Shown here one piece after another: positions 1 through 11,481 of a stretch of 64,000 nucleotides of DNA. The position numbers and the translations under genes are program-made. Every line of letters starts with the position of its first letter. Position 1 is the stretch's first letter. The notes under the pieces are model-generated. The model ran no database searches. It was not told the origin of the DNA and worked only from the letters and a program-made list of their open reading frames with translations. This stretch comes from Methylotenera sp. G11 (GTDB lineage: Bacteria; Pseudomonadota; Gammaproteobacteria; Burkholderiales; Methylophilaceae). The stretch is taken from NCBI RefSeq assembly GCF_000799735.1, contig NZ_JUHH01000001.1, positions 2,170,001 through 2,234,000 on the forward strand, written 5' to 3'.

Positions 1-1
1 C

Positions 2-1930
2 GTGTTGCAATACTTTATTTCAACCCACGGTGCCCGTAAGGGTCTGGCTGACACGGCGTTGAAAACAGCGAACTCAGGTTACCTGACACGTCGTCTGGTT
101 GATGTGACGCAAGATCTGGTTGTGACCGAGCATGATTGCGGCACTACCGATGGCCTGGTCACTAAAGCGCTGGTCAAAGGCGGTGAAGTGATCGAGCCGT
201 TGCATGACCGTATCCTGGGCCGTACAGCCGCTTTGGATGTGATCAATCCTGAAACGCAGGAAGTGATCTACCCAGCCGGTACCTTGCTCACGGAAGATGA
301 AGTTGAGCATCTGGATGCCTTGGGCATTGATGAAGTGAAAGTGCGTACAGCGCTGACTTGTGATACACGTTACGGTATTTGTGCCAAGTGTTATGGCCGT
401 GATCTGGGTCGTGGCAAGCTGATCAGCCAAGGTGAGTCTGTAGGTGTGATCGCGGCGCAATCTATCGGTGAGCCAGGTACACAGCTGACCATGCGTACAT
501 TCCACATCGGTGGTGCGGTATCGCGTGCGGCTTCAGTATCTCAGGTTGAAAGTAAATCCAACGGTGTTCTGAACTTCACTTCAACCATGCGTTATGTGAC
601 TAACGTACGTAACGAGCAGGTGGTGATTTCACGTAATGGTGAAGTGGTGATTGTGGATGACAATGGCCGTGAGCGTGAGCGTCATAAAGTGCCATACGGT
701 GCAACATTGCAGATTACTGACGGCAAGACTATCAAAGCCGGTCAGGCAATCGCGACATGGGATCCGCATACGCGTCCGATTATCACCGAGTATGCAGGCT
801 TCGTTAAATTCGAAAACGTAGAAGAAGGTATCACTGTTGCTAAACAGATCGATGATGTGACTGGTTTGTCATCATTGGTGGTGATTGATCCTAAACAACG
901 TGCAGGTCAAACCAAAGGTTTGCGTCCGCAAGTTAAATTGCTGGATGGCAATGGTGTCGAGGTCAAGCTTGCAGGTGGTGACCAGCCAGTTAACGTAACA
1001 TTCCAGATCGGTTGTATCATCAACGTGAAAGATGGCCAGGAAGTTGGTGTGGGTGAAGTTCTGGCCCGCGTACCGCAAGAGTCATCTAAAACGCGTGATA
1101 TTACCGGTGGTCTGCCGCGTGTAGCCGAATTGTTCGAAGCGCGTTCACCAAAAGATGCAGGTATGCTTGCTGAAGTGACAGGTACGGTGTCGTTCGGTAA
1201 AGATACCAAAGGTAAGCAGCGTCTGGTAATCACTGATCTGGATGGTATTTCAAGCGAGTACCTGATCCCTAAAGATAAGCATGTGACTGCGCATGACGGT
1301 CAAGTGGTGACTAAGGGTGAAACGATTGTTGACGGCCCGGCTGACCCGCAAGATATTTTACGTTTACAAGGCCGTGAAGCTTTGGCGCGTTACATCATTG
1401 ACGAAGTGCAAGACGTTTACCGTCTGCAAGGCGTTAAGATCAATGACAAGCATATCGAGGTGATTGTGCGTCAGATGCTGCGTCGTGTTCGAGTGACCGA
1501 TGCGGGCGACACAAGCTTTATTCTGGGTGAGCAAGTTGAGCGTGCTGATTTGCTGGCTGAAAATGAACAGGTCATTGCGCAAGACAAGCGTCCTGCACAG
1601 TTTGAATATGTATTGCTTGGTATTACTAAAGCATCATTATCAACAGACTCATTCATCTCAGCTGCGTCATTCCAGGAAACAACACGTGTGTTAACCGAAG
1701 CGGCGATCTTGGGCAAACGTGATGATTTACGTGGTTTGAAAGAAAACGTCATTGTTGGTCGTTTGATTCCGGCTGGTACCGGCCTGGCTTATCACGAAGC
1801 GCGTAAGCGTGCAGCGGTTGCCGGCGGTGTGCCAACTGCAAATGCAGCGGTTGCTTCAGCAGCTGTTGAAGCTGAAGTGGTGACAGAAGAAGTAGTATCG
1901 GAAGTAAGTGGAGAAGTAGACGCAGAATAA
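2..1930 (+). CDS. rpoC: RNA polymerase beta' subunit, C-terminal half (5' truncated by window edge)
   Basis: Catalytic-core subunit of DNA-directed RNA polymerase. Only the last ~642 codons are present; the reading frame is already open at base 2, so no start codon should be assigned. The visible part begins with [18 protein letters not shown], the bridge-helix/trigger-loop area that lies a little beyond the middle of the protein. It continues through a zinc site with cysteines in [15 protein letters not shown] and the [20 protein letters not shown] block to an alanine/glutamate-rich tail. The gene is last of the rpoBC unit; a strong promoter for rpsL follows within 20 bases of its stop. Confidence 0.97.
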   Translation: MLQYFISTHGARKGLADTALKTANSGYLTRRLVDVTQDLVVTEHDCGTTDGLVTKALVKGGEVIEPLHDRILGRTAALDVINPETQEVIYPAGTLLTEDEVEHLDALGIDEVKVRTALTCDTRYGICAKCYGRDLGRGKLISQGESVGVIAAQSIGEPGTQLTMRTFHIGGAVSRAASVSQVESKSNGVLNFTSTMRYVTNVRNEQVVISRNGEVVIVDDNGRERERHKVPYGATLQITDGKTIKAGQAIATWDPHTRPIITEYAGFVKFENVEEGITVAKQIDDVTGLSSLVVIDPKQRAGQTKGLRPQVKLLDGNGVEVKLAGGDQPVNVTFQIGCIINVKDGQEVGVGEVLARVPQESSKTRDITGGLPRVAELFEARSPKDAGMLAEVTGTVSFGKDTKGKQRLVITDLDGISSEYLIPKDKHVTAHDGQVVTKGETIVDGPADPQDILRLQGREALARYIIDEVQDVYRLQGVKINDKHIEVIVRQMLRRVRVTDAGDTSFILGEQVERADLLAENEQVIAQDKRPAQFEYVLLGITKASLSTDSFISAASFQETTRVLTEAAILGKRDDLRGLKENVIVGRLIPAGTGLAYHEARKRAAVAGGVPTANAAVASAAVEAEVVTEEVVSEVSGEVDAE

Positions 1931-1948
1931 AATCAGATAATTAAAGCC

Positions 1949-1977
1949 TTGACAATAAAAGTCAGGCTAAATAGAAT
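1949..1977 (+). promoter_or_regulatory. sigma70 promoter of the str operon (rpsL-rpsG)
   Basis: TTGACA at 1949-1954 and TAGAAT at 1972-1977 are separated by exactly 17 bases, close to the sigma70 consensus. The predicted transcript starts near 1984, about 100 bases before rpsL. Function is inferred from sequence only. Confidence 0.75.
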
Positions 1978-1989
1978 GCTGAGTTTTTC

Positions 1990-2020
1990 AGGATGGTGTT
2001 ATTGTGTTTAACGCCATCCT
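1990..2020 (+). promoter_or_regulatory. Leader hairpin with following U-rich run before rpsL
   Basis: AGGATGGTGTT (1990-2000) pairs with AACGCCATCCT (2010-2020), 11 pairs including one G-U, with a 9-base loop. A T-rich stretch follows (2024-2037). It lies at the very 5' end of the transcript predicted from the 1949-1977 promoter, so it may act as an attenuator of rpsL as well as a terminator for rpoC. Confidence 0.55.
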
Positions 2021-2087
2021 AGTCTATTTATTTTTATAGATTTTGAAATAAATTAATTTTAGAGAACAACATTAGAGGTTACAGGCA

Positions 2088-2474
2088 ATGCCAACCATCA
2101 ATCAGTTAGTACGTAAACCACGCGTTAAAGTGGTCACTAAGAGCAAAGTGCCAGCACTTGAAGCTTGTCCACAAAAACGTGGTGTTTGCACCCGTGTTTA
2201 TACTACTACACCTAAAAAGCCTAACTCAGCTTTGCGTAAGGTTGCTAAAGTGCGCCTGACAAACGGCTATGAAGTTATTAGCTACATCGGCGGTGAAGGT
2301 CATAACTTGCAAGAGCACAGCGTGGTATTGCTGCGCGGTGGTCGTGTAAAAGACTTGCCAGGTGTGCGTTACCATATGGTGCGCGGTAGTTTGGATACAG
2401 CAGGTGTTAAAGATCGTAAACAATCACGTTCTAAATACGGTGCTAAGCGTCCTAAAGAAGCTAAAGCTAAGTAA
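2088..2474 (+). CDS. rpsL: 30S ribosomal protein S12
   Basis: 128-residue S12, part of the decoding centre of the 30S subunit. The family core [16 protein letters not shown] is present, with lysine at residue 43, the usual streptomycin-sensitive state, and the conserved [14 protein letters not shown] loop. The start at 2088 is preceded by GAGG (in TTAGAGGTTACAGG). First gene of the str operon, transcribed from the promoter at 1949-1977; rpsG follows after a 107-base spacer that contains a small hairpin. Confidence 0.98.
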   Translation: MPTINQLVRKPRVKVVTKSKVPALEACPQKRGVCTRVYTTTPKKPNSALRKVAKVRLTNGYEVISYIGGEGHNLQEHSVVLLRGGRVKDLPGVRYHMVRGSLDTAGVKDRKQSRSKYGAKRPKEAKAK

Positions 2475-2487
2475 TTTGAACATAACC

Positions 2488-2503
2488 GGACCGTTGACGG
2501 TTC
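2488..2503 (+). promoter_or_regulatory. Small hairpin in the rpsL-rpsG spacer
   Basis: GGACCG (2488-2493) and CGGTTC (2498-2503) pair around TTGA, with one G-U pair, followed by a short T run. In E. coli the S12-S7 spacer is where S7 binds to repress the str operon. Whether this hairpin plays that role here is unknown. Confidence 0.35.
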
Positions 2504-2581
2504 AGTTTTATTAATGTGCGGCTAACCAAAAGCCTTGCTTGAGCAGTTGCTAGCAAAACATAAAAGAGAATAGAGAAGATT

Positions 2582-3052
2582 ATGCCAAGACGTAGAGAAG
2601 TCCCCAAACGCAATATTCTGCCGGATCCAAAATTCGGTAGCCAAGAAGTATCGAAATTTGTAAACGTACTGATGACCGGTGGTAAAAAATCTGTTGCCGA
2701 GCGTATTTTGTACGGTGCTTTCGACCAGGTAACTAGCAAGACAAGTAAAGATGCGCTGGAAGTGTTTACACTCGCGCTTACAAACTTGCGTCCTTTGGTT
2801 GAAGTTAAGAGTCGCCGTGTTGGTGGTGCTAACTACCAGGTGCCTGTTGAGGTTCGTCCAAGCCGTCGTAGTGCTCTGGCAATGCGTTGGCTGCGTGATG
2901 CAGCGCGTAAACGCGGTGAGAAGTCCATGGGTCTGCGTCTGGCGGCCGAGTTGATTGAGGCTTCAGAAGGCCGTGGCTCAGCGATGAAGAAGCGTGAAGA
3001 AGTTCATCGTATGGCAGAAGCTAATAAAGCGTTCTCACACTTCAGGTTTTAA
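2582..3052 (+). CDS. rpsG: 30S ribosomal protein S7
   Basis: 156-residue S7, a primary 16S rRNA-binding protein that nucleates assembly of the 30S head. It opens with [20 protein letters not shown] and ends in the helical [15 protein letters not shown] segment; the length equals the common 156-residue form. ATG 2582 follows an AGAGAATAGAGAAG purine stretch. Unlike E. coli, a perfect 13-bp terminator-like hairpin follows directly, separating it from fusA. Confidence 0.98.
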   Translation: MPRRREVPKRNILPDPKFGSQEVSKFVNVLMTGGKKSVAERILYGAFDQVTSKTSKDALEVFTLALTNLRPLVEVKSRRVGGANYQVPVEVRPSRRSALAMRWLRDAARKRGEKSMGLRLAAELIEASEGRGSAMKKREEVHRMAEANKAFSHFRF

Positions 3053-3058
3053 TTGATG

Positions 3059-3094
3059 AAATGTACCTTTTATCTAAAAGGTACATTTGTTTTT
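3059..3094 (+). terminator. Rho-independent terminator after rpsG
   Basis: Perfect 13-bp stem: AAATGTACCTTTT (3059-3071) with AAAAGGTACATTT (3076-3088), loop ATCT, then GTTTTT. It ends the rpsL-rpsG unit or reduces read-through into fusA. Confidence 0.8.
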
Positions 3095-3100
3095 AGTGAG

Positions 3101-3130
3101 TTGTTCTTTAAGAATTTTAAGCAATAATAT
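3101..3130 (+). promoter_or_regulatory. Predicted fusA promoter, overlapping a boxA-like word
   Basis: TTGTTC (3101-3106) and TAATAT (3125-3130) with an 18-base spacer, 20 bases before the fusA start. TGTTCTTTAA (3102-3111) also resembles the boxA antitermination element of rRNA leaders. The promoter reading is supported by the terminator just upstream. Confidence 0.45.
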
Positions 3131-3149
3131 TTAAGCAAAGGTAATAACC

Positions 3150-5243
3150 GTGGCTCGTCAAACCCCCATTAACCGCTATCGTAATATTGGTATTTCTGCA
3201 CATATTGATGCAGGTAAAACAACTACGACTGAGCGTATTCTTTTTTACACAGGCGTAAACCATAAGATTGGTGAGGTGCATGATGGCGCTGCTACCATGG
3301 ACTGGATGGAGCAGGAGCAAGAGCGCGGTATTACTATTACTTCTGCGGCTACTACCTGTTTCTGGAAAGGTATGGCTGGTCAGTATGAGCAGCACCGTTT
3401 TAATATTATTGATACCCCGGGTCACGTTGACTTTACTATCGAAGTAGAGCGTTCAATGCGTGTTCTGGATGGTGCTTGTATGGTTTACTGTGCGGTAGGC
3501 GGTGTTCAGCCTCAGTCAGAAACCGTATGGCGTCAGGCAACAAAATACAAAGTGCCGCGTTTGGCATTCGTTAACAAAATGGACCGTTCTGGTGCTGACT
3601 TCTACAAAGTTGTTGACCAGATGCGTACCCGCCTGAAAGCTAACCCAGTTCCTATCGTGATTCCTATCGGTCGTGAAGATACTTTCACTGGCGTGGTTGA
3701 CCTCATTAAAATGAAAGCAATCATCTGGGATGAGGCTTCGCAAGGTATGAAATTCGAATACGGTGATATTCCTGCCGATTTGGTTGAGGTTGCGAATAAA
3801 TGGCGTGAAAATATGGTTGAAGCTGCAGCTGAAGCCAGTGAAGAGTTGATGAACAAGTACCTGGAGGAAGGTGACTTGTCAGAAGCTGACATCATTTTTG
3901 GTATCCGTGCACGTACTATCGCAACGGAAATTCAGCCGATGCTGTGTGGTACTGCATTTAAAAACAAAGGTGTTCAGCGTATGCTGGATGCGGTGATCGA
4001 CTTCTTGCCGTCACCTGTGGATATTCCTGATATCGAAGGTGAAGATGAAGATGGCGAGCGTGTTACTCGTAAAGCCTCTGATACTGAAGGCTTGTCGGCT
4101 TTGGCATTTAAGTTGATGACGGACCCGTTTGTGGGTCAGTTGACATTTATCCGTGTTTACTCAGGCGTTCTGAAAAAAGGTGACACTGTATACAACTCAG
4201 TAAAAGCCCGTAAAGAGCGCATTGGCCGTATCGTGCAAATGCATGCAAACACCCGTCAGGAAGTGGATGAGGTTGTAGCGGGCGACATCGCGGCCGCTAT
4301 TGGTTTGAAAGATGTGACTACCGGTGAGTCATTGTGTGCGGTTGATAAGCCTATCATTCTTGAGCGCATGGTATTCCCTGAGCCAGTTATTCACGTAGCG
4401 GTTGAGCCAAAAACCAAAGCTGACCAGGAAAAAATGGGTATTGCACTGGGACGTCTGGCACAGGAAGATCCATCATTCCGCGTGCGCTCAGATGAAGAAT
4501 CTGGCCAAACCATCATTTCAGGTATGGGTGAGTTGCACTTGGACATCATTGTTGACCGTATGCGTCGTGAGTTCAACGTGGAGGCTAGCGTAGGTGCTCC
4601 TCAAGTGGCTTACCGTGAAGCGATCAGGAAAAAAGTGGAAGTTGAAGGTAAGTTCGTTAAGCAGTCTGGCGGTAAGGGTCAGTACGGTCACGTATGGCTG
4701 ATCATGGAGCCTAACGAAGCTGGTAAAGGGTTTGAATTCGTTGACCAAATTAAAGGCGGTACAGTTCCACGTGAATTTATCCCTGCAGTTGAAAAAGGTC
4801 TGCGCGAAACCATCCCATCAGGTATTCTGGCTGGTTTCCCGGTTGTTGACGTAAAAGTGACGTTGTTCGATGGCTCATACCATGACGTTGACTCAAACGA
4901 GAATGCGTTCAAGATGGCAGCTTCTATCGGCTTCAAAGATGGTATGCGCAAAGCTGATCCTGTATTGCTTGAGCCTATCATGGCGGTTGAAATTGAAACG
5001 CCTGAAGAGTACATGGGTGATGTGATGGGCGATTTGTCATCACGTCGCGGCATGATTCAAGGCATGGAAGATACGGCTGGTGGCGGTAAAGCAATTCGTG
5101 CAGAAGTACCATTATCGGAAATGTTTGGTTACGCAACGACTGTGCGTTCATTGTCACAAGGTCGTGCTAGCTATAGCATGGAATTCAAGCACTATGCTGA
5201 AGCGCCAAGAAATGTGGCTGAAGCCATCATGAACAAGAAATAG
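3150..5243 (+). CDS. fusA: Elongation factor G
   Basis: 697-residue translocase GTPase that moves tRNA and mRNA through the ribosome after peptide bond formation. The G1 loop is AHIDAGKT (residues 17-24), G3 is DTPGH and G4 is NKMD; domains II-V follow at full length. The start is GTG at 3150; no ATG fits, and the N-terminus [16 protein letters not shown] is typical. It has its own likely promoter at 3101-3130 and lies 47 bases before tuf, as in the classic str operon. Confidence 0.98.
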   Translation: MARQTPINRYRNIGISAHIDAGKTTTTERILFYTGVNHKIGEVHDGAATMDWMEQEQERGITITSAATTCFWKGMAGQYEQHRFNIIDTPGHVDFTIEVERSMRVLDGACMVYCAVGGVQPQSETVWRQATKYKVPRLAFVNKMDRSGADFYKVVDQMRTRLKANPVPIVIPIGREDTFTGVVDLIKMKAIIWDEASQGMKFEYGDIPADLVEVANKWRENMVEAAAEASEELMNKYLEEGDLSEADIIFGIRARTIATEIQPMLCGTAFKNKGVQRMLDAVIDFLPSPVDIPDIEGEDEDGERVTRKASDTEGLSALAFKLMTDPFVGQLTFIRVYSGVLKKGDTVYNSVKARKERIGRIVQMHANTRQEVDEVVAGDIAAAIGLKDVTTGESLCAVDKPIILERMVFPEPVIHVAVEPKTKADQEKMGIALGRLAQEDPSFRVRSDEESGQTIISGMGELHLDIIVDRMRREFNVEASVGAPQVAYREAIRKKVEVEGKFVKQSGGKGQYGHVWLIMEPNEAGKGFEFVDQIKGGTVPREFIPAVEKGLRETIPSGILAGFPVVDVKVTLFDGSYHDVDSNENAFKMAASIGFKDGMRKADPVLLEPIMAVEIETPEEYMGDVMGDLSSRRGMIQGMEDTAGGGKAIRAEVPLSEMFGYATTVRSLSQGRASYSMEFKHYAEAPRNVAEAIMNKK

Positions 5244-5290
5244 TTCATTACTAAATTTAGTTTTTAAAGTTTAAATAAAAGGAAATAATC

Positions 5291-6481
<1,191 letters not shown>

Positions 6482-6497
6482 TTTTTGTAGTTAAATC

Positions 6498-6523
6498 AAA
6501 CGGCAGGGTGAACCCTGCCGTTT
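6498..6523 (+). terminator. Terminator-like hairpin after tuf
   Basis: Perfect 11-bp stem AAACGGCAGGG (6498-6508) / CCCTGCCGTTT (6513-6523) with loop TGAA. The T run that follows is interrupted (TTTCGCTCTTTT), so termination may be partial and leave rpsJ expressed by read-through. Confidence 0.65.
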
Positions 6524-6545
6524 CGCTCTTTTGAAAGGCAGTAAA

Positions 6546-6854
6546 ATGACAAACCAAAAAATCCGTATTCGTCTTAAAGCATTTGATTATCGTTTGATCG
6601 ATCAATCAGCTCAAGAAATCGTAGAAACTGCCAAACGTACTGGCGCTGTTGTTAAAGGTCCAGTGCCATTACCAACACGTATCGAACGTTTTGATATTCT
6701 GCGTTCACCGCACGTAAATAAAACATCGCGCGACCAATTCGAAATCCGCACTCATCAACGCTTAATGGATATCGTGGATCCTACTGATAAAACAGTGGAT
6801 GCATTGATGAAGTTGGACTTGCCGGCTGGTGTTGATGTAGAAATCAAGCTGTAA
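6546..6854 (+). CDS. rpsJ: 30S ribosomal protein S10
   Basis: 102-residue S10 (NusE), a 30S head protein that also joins the Nus antitermination complex. [19 protein letters not shown] and the loop segment [20 protein letters not shown] are family signatures. ATG 6546 is chosen because GAAAGG lies 8 bases upstream; an in-frame TTG at 6531 would add five atypical residues. It is separated from rplC by 218 bases containing a strong promoter, so it is partly uncoupled from the S10 operon it heads in E. coli. Confidence 0.97.
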   Translation: MTNQKIRIRLKAFDYRLIDQSAQEIVETAKRTGAVVKGPVPLPTRIERFDILRSPHVNKTSRDQFEIRTHQRLMDIVDPTDKTVDALMKLDLPAGVDVEIKL

Positions 6855-6977
6855 TCTTTGAAAATCAGTTTTATTCGTTGTTGCTTTTGTTCACCGTGCT
6901 TTTTGTACTATCTTGACAAAAGCGCGTAGCCTAAAACCGATTTAAAAAGATAGTAAAGGTTAAGTAGTAAAATCTAG

Positions 6978-7006
6978 TTGTAAAAAAAATGGAGGTTCGG
7001 TATAAT
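6978..7006 (+). promoter_or_regulatory. sigma70 promoter of the S10 operon (rplC onward)
   Basis: TTGTAA (6978-6983) and a perfect TATAAT (7001-7006) with a 17-base spacer. The transcript would begin near 7013 and start with rplC, leaving rpsJ outside. Confidence 0.75.
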
Positions 7007-7022
7007 CCGGCCTCTTTCATGG

Positions 7023-7049
7023 AAGTCGGTCAATTGCAATCGACTTTTT
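7023..7049 (+). promoter_or_regulatory. Short leader hairpin with T run before rplC
   Basis: AAGTCG (7023-7028) pairs with CGACTT (7041-7046) and is followed by further T residues. It sits about 10 bases into the transcript predicted from the 6978-7006 promoter. It could attenuate the S10 operon, as the L4-responsive leader does in E. coli, but no homology to that leader is evident. Confidence 0.35.
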
Positions 7050-7072
7050 AACTAAAAATAAAGGAAACGATC

Positions 7073-7735
7073 ATGAGCTTAGGGCTTATTGGTCGCAAAG
7101 TTGGTATGACCCGCGTATTTACCGAGGATGGCGCAAGCGTTCCGGTAACTGTGCTGGAAGTTGTGCCTAACCGCGTGACACAGATCAAGACGACCGCAAG
7201 CGATGGCTATACTGGCCTTCAAGTTGCTTACGGAACTCGTCGTGCTAGCCGTGTAACTAAAGCTTTGGCTGGGCATTATGCCAAGTCAGGCTCTGCTGCA
7301 GGTGCTGGTATTCATGAATTCTCAGTCGGTGACGACGTTCTAGCCAATTACACGCCAGGTGCAAATATCACGGTTGATATTTTCGAGGTGGGTCAAAAGG
7401 TTGACGTTACAGGCACGTCTTTGGGTAAGGGCTTTGCTGGCGCTATCAAGCGTCACCATTTCAGTTCTAACCGTGCTTCACATGGTAACTCACGTTCACA
7501 TAACGTACCTGGCTCTATCGGTATGGCGCAGGATCCTGGTCGCGTGTTCCCAGGTAAGCGTATGCCTGGTCACTTGGGTGCCGTTAAGGTTACAACGCAG
7601 AACCTGGAAGTTGTCCGTGTTGATGTAGAGCGCAATTTATTGTTGATTAAAGGTGCGATCCCTGGTTCTAAAGGCGGTGACGTTGTTGTGCGTCCGGCCA
7701 TTAAAGCTAAAGCTGCCAAGGGAGGTTCTAAATAA
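7073..7735 (+). CDS. rplC: 50S ribosomal protein L3
   Basis: 220-residue L3, an early 23S rRNA-binding protein whose long loop reaches the peptidyl transferase centre. [20 protein letters not shown] and [20 protein letters not shown] are diagnostic; a glutamine suitable for PrmB methylation lies in the latter. AAAGGAAACG precedes ATG 7073. It is the first gene of the S10 operon here and overlaps rplD by one base (TAATG), implying coupled translation. Confidence 0.98.
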   Translation: MSLGLIGRKVGMTRVFTEDGASVPVTVLEVVPNRVTQIKTTASDGYTGLQVAYGTRRASRVTKALAGHYAKSGSAAGAGIHEFSVGDDVLANYTPGANITVDIFEVGQKVDVTGTSLGKGFAGAIKRHHFSSNRASHGNSRSHNVPGSIGMAQDPGRVFPGKRMPGHLGAVKVTTQNLEVVRVDVERNLLLIKGAIPGSKGGDVVVRPAIKAKAAKGGSK

Positions 7736-8361
7736 TGGAACTTAAATTAATAGATAAAAACGGTAAGGCCGCAAAAAAAGGCGTGACTGTATCTGAAGGT
7801 ACATTCGGACGTGAGTTCAATGAGGCTTTGGTGCATCAGGTCGTTGTTGCTTATATGGCAAATGCCCGCACTGCAACGCGTGCACAAAAGGGTCGTGATG
7901 CTGTAGCACACACCACGCATAAGCCATACGCGCAAAAGGGTACCGGTAATGCTCGTTCAGGTATGAGCTCAAGCCCGATCTGGCGTGGAGGTGGTCGTGC
8001 ATTCCCTAACTCGCCTAACGAGAACTTTAGCCATAAAGTTAACCGTAAGGCTTACCGTGCCGGCATGCAGACTATTTTGTCTGAGTTGGTGCGTCAAGAC
8101 CGCTTGAGCGTGGTTGAAGAGTTCAATGTTGAAACTCCTAAAACTAAAGCTCTGGCTGAAAAAATTAAAGGTTTGGGTTATACCGATGGCGTTCTGGTGT
8201 TGACTGACGGCTTCGATGAAAACCTGTACTTATCTTCACGTAACCTCACTAATGTGATGGTGGTAGAAGCGCAATTTGCTGACCCGGTTAGCCTGGTGCG
8301 TTTCCCGAATGTGGTGGCAACTGCTGCTGCAGTGAAGAAACTTGAGGAGATCTTAGCATGA
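7735..8361 (+). CDS. rplD: 50S ribosomal protein L4
   Basis: 208-residue L4, which lines the peptide exit tunnel and in E. coli represses the S10 operon. The tunnel loop [20 protein letters not shown] is intact; mutations in this region give macrolide resistance in other bacteria. The SD GGAGG sits inside the 3' end of rplC (AAGGGAGGTTC), and the start overlaps the rplC stop by one base. The stop overlaps the rplW start. Confidence 0.97.
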   Translation: MELKLIDKNGKAAKKGVTVSEGTFGREFNEALVHQVVVAYMANARTATRAQKGRDAVAHTTHKPYAQKGTGNARSGMSSSPIWRGGGRAFPNSPNENFSHKVNRKAYRAGMQTILSELVRQDRLSVVEEFNVETPKTKALAEKIKGLGYTDGVLVLTDGFDENLYLSSRNLTNVMVVEAQFADPVSLVRFPNVVATAAAVKKLEEILA

Positions 8362-8672
8362 TGAACGCTATCACTAAAACTCAAGATCGTTTGCTGCAGG
8401 TTATTCTAGCTCCGCAAATCACTGAGAAAGCAACTTACATTGCTGATAAACACCAGCAGATCGCATTTAAAGTGCGTACTGATGCTACTAAACCTGAAAT
8501 CAAGGCTGCAGTTGAGCTTGTGTTCAAGGTTGAGGTTGACAAGGTTGCTGTGATTAATGTCGGCGGCAAAGTAAAGCGCGCAGGCAAGCGCATGGGTAAA
8601 CGTAACGACTGGAAAAAAGCTTATGTGAGCTTGAAGCCAGGTCAAGAAATTAACTTCGCAGCGGGCGAATAA
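8358..8672 (+). CDS. rplW: 50S ribosomal protein L23
   Basis: Approximately 104-residue L23, located at the tunnel exit where trigger factor and SRP dock. [18 protein letters not shown] and [23 protein letters not shown]-type sequence match the family. Two adjacent ATG codons (8358 and 8361) are possible; GAGGAG at 8344-8349 favours 8358. The start overlaps the rplD stop (ATGATGA), showing translational coupling. Confidence 0.97.
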   Translation: MMNAITKTQDRLLQVILAPQITEKATYIADKHQQIAFKVRTDATKPEIKAAVELVFKVEVDKVAVINVGGKVKRAGKRMGKRNDWKKAYVSLKPGQEINFAAGE

Positions 8673-8683
8673 GGAGAGAAGAT

Positions 8684-9517
8684 ATGGCATTAGTTAAAGT
8701 CAAACCAACTTCCCCCGGTCGTCGTGGCGTACTTAAGGTGGTAACGCCTGATTTGTACAAAGGTAAACCACACGCACCGCTGTTGGAAAGTCAAAGTAAA
8801 AACGCTGGCCGTAATAATAACGGCCGTATTACAACACGTCACCAAGGTGGCGGTCATAAACAGCACTATCGTTTAGTTGATTTCCGTCGCAACAAGGATG
8901 GTATCCCAGCTAAAGTTGAGCATATCGAGTATGACCCAAACCGCACAGCGCACATTGCATTGCTTTGTTACGCTGATGGTGAGCGTCGTTACATCATTGC
9001 TCCGCGCGGCGTAGTTGCCGGTACGCAATTGATCAGTGGTTCAGATGCGCCAATCAGGGTTGGTAACGCATTGCCGTTACGTAACATTCCTGTAGGTAGC
9101 ACAATCCATTGTATCGAGTTGCAACCAGGTAAAGGTGCGCAGTTGGCTCGCTCAGCTGGTACTTCTGTACAGTTGCTGGCGCGTGAAGGCAGCTATGCGC
9201 AATTGCGTTTACGTTCAGGCGAGGTTCGCCGCGTTCACGTTGATTGCAAGGCAACTTTGGGTGAAGTGGGTAATGAAGAGCATTCACTGCGTTCTATTGG
9301 TAAAGCTGGTGCGATGCGCTGGCGCGGTGTTCGTCCTACCGTTCGCGGTGTGGTGATGAACCCGGTTGATCACCCACACGGTGGTGGTGAAGGTAGAACA
9401 GCTGCTGGTATGAATCCGGTTAGCCCATGGGGTGTTAAAACTAAGGGTTATCGCACACGTAGTAGCAAGCGTACAGATAACATGCGTATTAGTCGTCGTC
9501 CGAGAGGCGTAAGGTAA
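8684..9517 (+). CDS. rplB: 50S ribosomal protein L2
   Basis: 277-residue L2, required for subunit association and peptidyl transfer. [19 protein letters not shown] and the C-terminal [19 protein letters not shown] block, with the conserved histidine near the catalytic centre, are present. SD AAGGAGAG precedes ATG 8684. It is four bases upstream of rpsS in the S10 operon. Confidence 0.98.
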   Translation: MALVKVKPTSPGRRGVLKVVTPDLYKGKPHAPLLESQSKNAGRNNNGRITTRHQGGGHKQHYRLVDFRRNKDGIPAKVEHIEYDPNRTAHIALLCYADGERRYIIAPRGVVAGTQLISGSDAPIRVGNALPLRNIPVGSTIHCIELQPGKGAQLARSAGTSVQLLAREGSYAQLRLRSGEVRRVHVDCKATLGEVGNEEHSLRSIGKAGAMRWRGVRPTVRGVVMNPVDHPHGGGEGRTAAGMNPVSPWGVKTKGYRTRSSKRTDNMRISRRPRGVR

Positions 9518-9521
9518 TCAT

Positions 9522-9797
9522 ATGGCACGTTCACTAAAAAAAGGTCCATTTATTGATGGTCATTTGGCTAAAAAAGTAGAAGTCGCTGCTGCTTCACGCG
9601 ACCGTAAACCAATTAAGACTTGGTCACGCCGTTCTACAATTTTCCCAGATTTTATTGGTCTTACTATTGCAGTTCATAATGGTAAGCAACACGTACCTGT
9701 GTTGATTTCTGAAAACATGGTTGGTCACAAGCTTGGCGAATTTGCGTTAACACGTACATTCAAAGGTCACGCAGCCGACAAGAAAGCTAAGAAGTAG
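9522..9797 (+). CDS. rpsS: 30S ribosomal protein S19
   Basis: 91-residue S19, a 30S head protein that forms a complex with S13. [19 protein letters not shown] is a strong N-terminal signature, with [22 protein letters not shown]-like continuation. The SD AAGG overlaps the end of rplB, and the spacing to both neighbours is only a few bases, as expected for the S10 operon. Confidence 0.98.
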   Translation: MARSLKKGPFIDGHLAKKVEVAAASRDRKPIKTWSRRSTIFPDFIGLTIAVHNGKQHVPVLISENMVGHKLGEFALTRTFKGHAADKKAKK

Positions 9798-9806
9798 GAG
9801 CTGATG

Positions 9807-10136
9807 ATGCAAGTATCTGCAATATTAAAAGGTGTACATCTCTCTCCTCAAAAGGCTAGATTGGTGGCAGACCTCGTACGCGGCAAGAAAGTTGATCACG
9901 CGCTTAACATCTTGAACTTCACACCTAAAAAAGGTGCTGAGATCATCAAGAAAGTTGTTGAGTCTGCAATCGCTAATGCTGAACATAACAATGGCGCTGA
10001 TATTGACGAATTGAAGGTAACTTCAATTTATGTTGATAAAGGCATTGTGCTGAAACGTATTCGTCCACGTGCAAAAGGTCGCGCTGGTCGTATTACTAAA
10101 CCAACCTGTCACATTCATGTGACTGTCGGTAACTAA
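9807..10136 (+). CDS. rplV: 50S ribosomal protein L22
   Basis: 109-residue L22, whose beta-hairpin extends into the exit tunnel. [20 protein letters not shown] and the loop [18 protein letters not shown] are family features. Tandem ATGs occur at 9804 and 9807; TAGGAG ends at 9800, giving a spacing of six bases to 9807 and only three to 9804, so 9807 is preferred. Confidence 0.95.
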   Translation: MQVSAILKGVHLSPQKARLVADLVRGKKVDHALNILNFTPKKGAEIIKKVVESAIANAEHNNGADIDELKVTSIYVDKGIVLKRIRPRAKGRAGRITKPTCHIHVTVGN

Positions 10137-10145
10137 AGGATAATC

Positions 10146-10868
10146 ATGGGTCAGAAAATTCATCCAATTGGTTTCCGTCTGAGCGTTCAGAAAAACTGGG
10201 CCTCACGTTGGTATGCCAATAGTAAAAACTTCCCTGCGATGTTGCAAAGCGACATTAAAGTACGTGAGTTTCTTAATAAGAAATTAGCAAGTGCTGCAGT
10301 GAGCCGTATTTTGATCGAGCGTCCTGCCAAGAACGCAAAAATCACGATTTACAGCGCACGTCCAGGTGTTGTGATTGGTAAGAAAGGTGAGGACATCGAG
10401 TCATTGCGTTCTTCTCTCCAAGGTTTGATGGGCGTTCCTGTTCATTTGAATATTGAAGAAGTGCGTAAGCCTGAACTTGATGCAACTTTGATTGCTCAAT
10501 CAATCGCTCAACAGCTTGAAAAACGTGTGATGTTCCGTCGTGCCATGAAACGCGCCATGCAAAATGCAATGCGTTTAGGTGCACAAGGTATCAAGATCAT
10601 GAGTTCAGGCCGTTTGAATGGTATCGAGATCGCGCGTACTGAATGGTACCGTGAAGGCCGTGTGCCACTCCATACATTGCGTGCGGATATCGATTACGGT
10701 GTAGCTGAAGCCTCAACTACATACGGTATCATCGGCATCAAAGTGTGGGTATTCAAAGGTGAGATATTTGCAGGTAATGCACAAGCTGCGCAAGCTGCTG
10801 TTGCACCAACTGCTGAACCTGAAAAAAGAGTAAGAAAGGCGAGGGCTAAAGATGCTACAACCGTCTAG
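10146..10868 (+). CDS. rpsC: 30S ribosomal protein S3
   Basis: 240-residue S3, part of the mRNA entry channel with helicase function. [12 protein letters not shown] opens the protein, the KH domain motif [14 protein letters not shown] is present, and the tail is basic and alanine-rich ([17 protein letters not shown]). SD AAAGGATAA precedes ATG 10146. Its last 17 bases overlap the start of rplP, so L16 translation is coupled to S3. Confidence 0.98.
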   Translation: MGQKIHPIGFRLSVQKNWASRWYANSKNFPAMLQSDIKVREFLNKKLASAAVSRILIERPAKNAKITIYSARPGVVIGKKGEDIESLRSSLQGLMGVPVHLNIEEVRKPELDATLIAQSIAQQLEKRVMFRRAMKRAMQNAMRLGAQGIKIMSSGRLNGIEIARTEWYREGRVPLHTLRADIDYGVAEASTTYGIIGIKVWVFKGEIFAGNAQAAQAAVAPTAEPEKRVRKARAKDATTV

Positions 10869-11268
10869 ACAAAAATACCGTAAGATGCAAAAAGGCCGTA
10901 ATAAAGGCATTGCTACTACGGGTAATAAAGTAAGCTTTGGTGACTTTGGCTTGAAGGCTATTGGTCGCGGTCGTTTGACAGCACGTCAAATTGAAGCTGC
11001 GCGTCGTGTTATGACCCGTCACATTAAACGTGGTGGTCGCGTATGGATCCGCATTTTCCCAGACCAGCCAATTTCTAAAAAACCTGCTGAAGTTCGTATG
11101 GGTAACGGTAAAGGTAGTACCGAGTACTACGTAGCCCAAATCCAGCCAGGTAAAATGTTGTACGAGATGGATGGTGTAAGTGAAGAGCTTGCACGTGAAG
11201 CGTTCCGTTTGGCTGCTGCTAAGCTGCCAATCGAAACAACATTCATGACTCGCCAACTAGGTAGTTAA
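10852..11268 (+). CDS. rplP: 50S ribosomal protein L16
   Basis: 138-residue L16, which helps position tRNA in the A and P sites. [19 protein letters not shown] and [20 protein letters not shown] match the family; the arginine in the latter is the site hydroxylated in E. coli L16. The start lies inside rpsC (17-base overlap), with GGCGAGGG just upstream as the likely SD. Confidence 0.98.
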   Translation: MLQPSRQKYRKMQKGRNKGIATTGNKVSFGDFGLKAIGRGRLTARQIEAARRVMTRHIKRGGRVWIRIFPDQPISKKPAEVRMGNGKGSTEYYVAQIQPGKMLYEMDGVSEELAREAFRLAAAKLPIETTFMTRQLGS

Positions 11269-11285
11269 GGAAAGGTGAGCTAAAT

Positions 11286-11480
11286 ATGAAAGCAACCGAT
11301 TTAAGAGCAAAAAGTGTTGATGAGTTGAATGCAGAGTTGATTGAATTGCGTCGTGCGCAATTCTCACTGCGTATGCAATTGGCTACTCAACAATTAAACA
11401 ATGTAGATCAGCTAGGTAAAGTACGCAAAGATGTAGCGCGTGTTAAGACTGTATTGGCTGAGAAAGCAAAGCAGGCATAA
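11286..11480 (+). CDS. rpmC: 50S ribosomal protein L29
   Basis: 64-residue L29, a helical hairpin protein at the tunnel exit beside L23. [29 protein letters not shown]-type sequence and the [18 protein letters not shown] tail identify it. SD AAGGAAAGGTGAG precedes the start; rpsQ begins one base after its stop codon. Confidence 0.97.
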   Translation: MKATDLRAKSVDELNAELIELRRAQFSLRMQLATQQLNNVDQLGKVRKDVARVKTVLAEKAKQA

Positions 11481-11481
11481 T

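Noticed and set aside
6913-6918. Perfect TTGACA in the rpsJ-rplC spacer
   Set aside because: No acceptable -10 lies 16-18 bases downstream; the promoter at 6978-7006 is much better.
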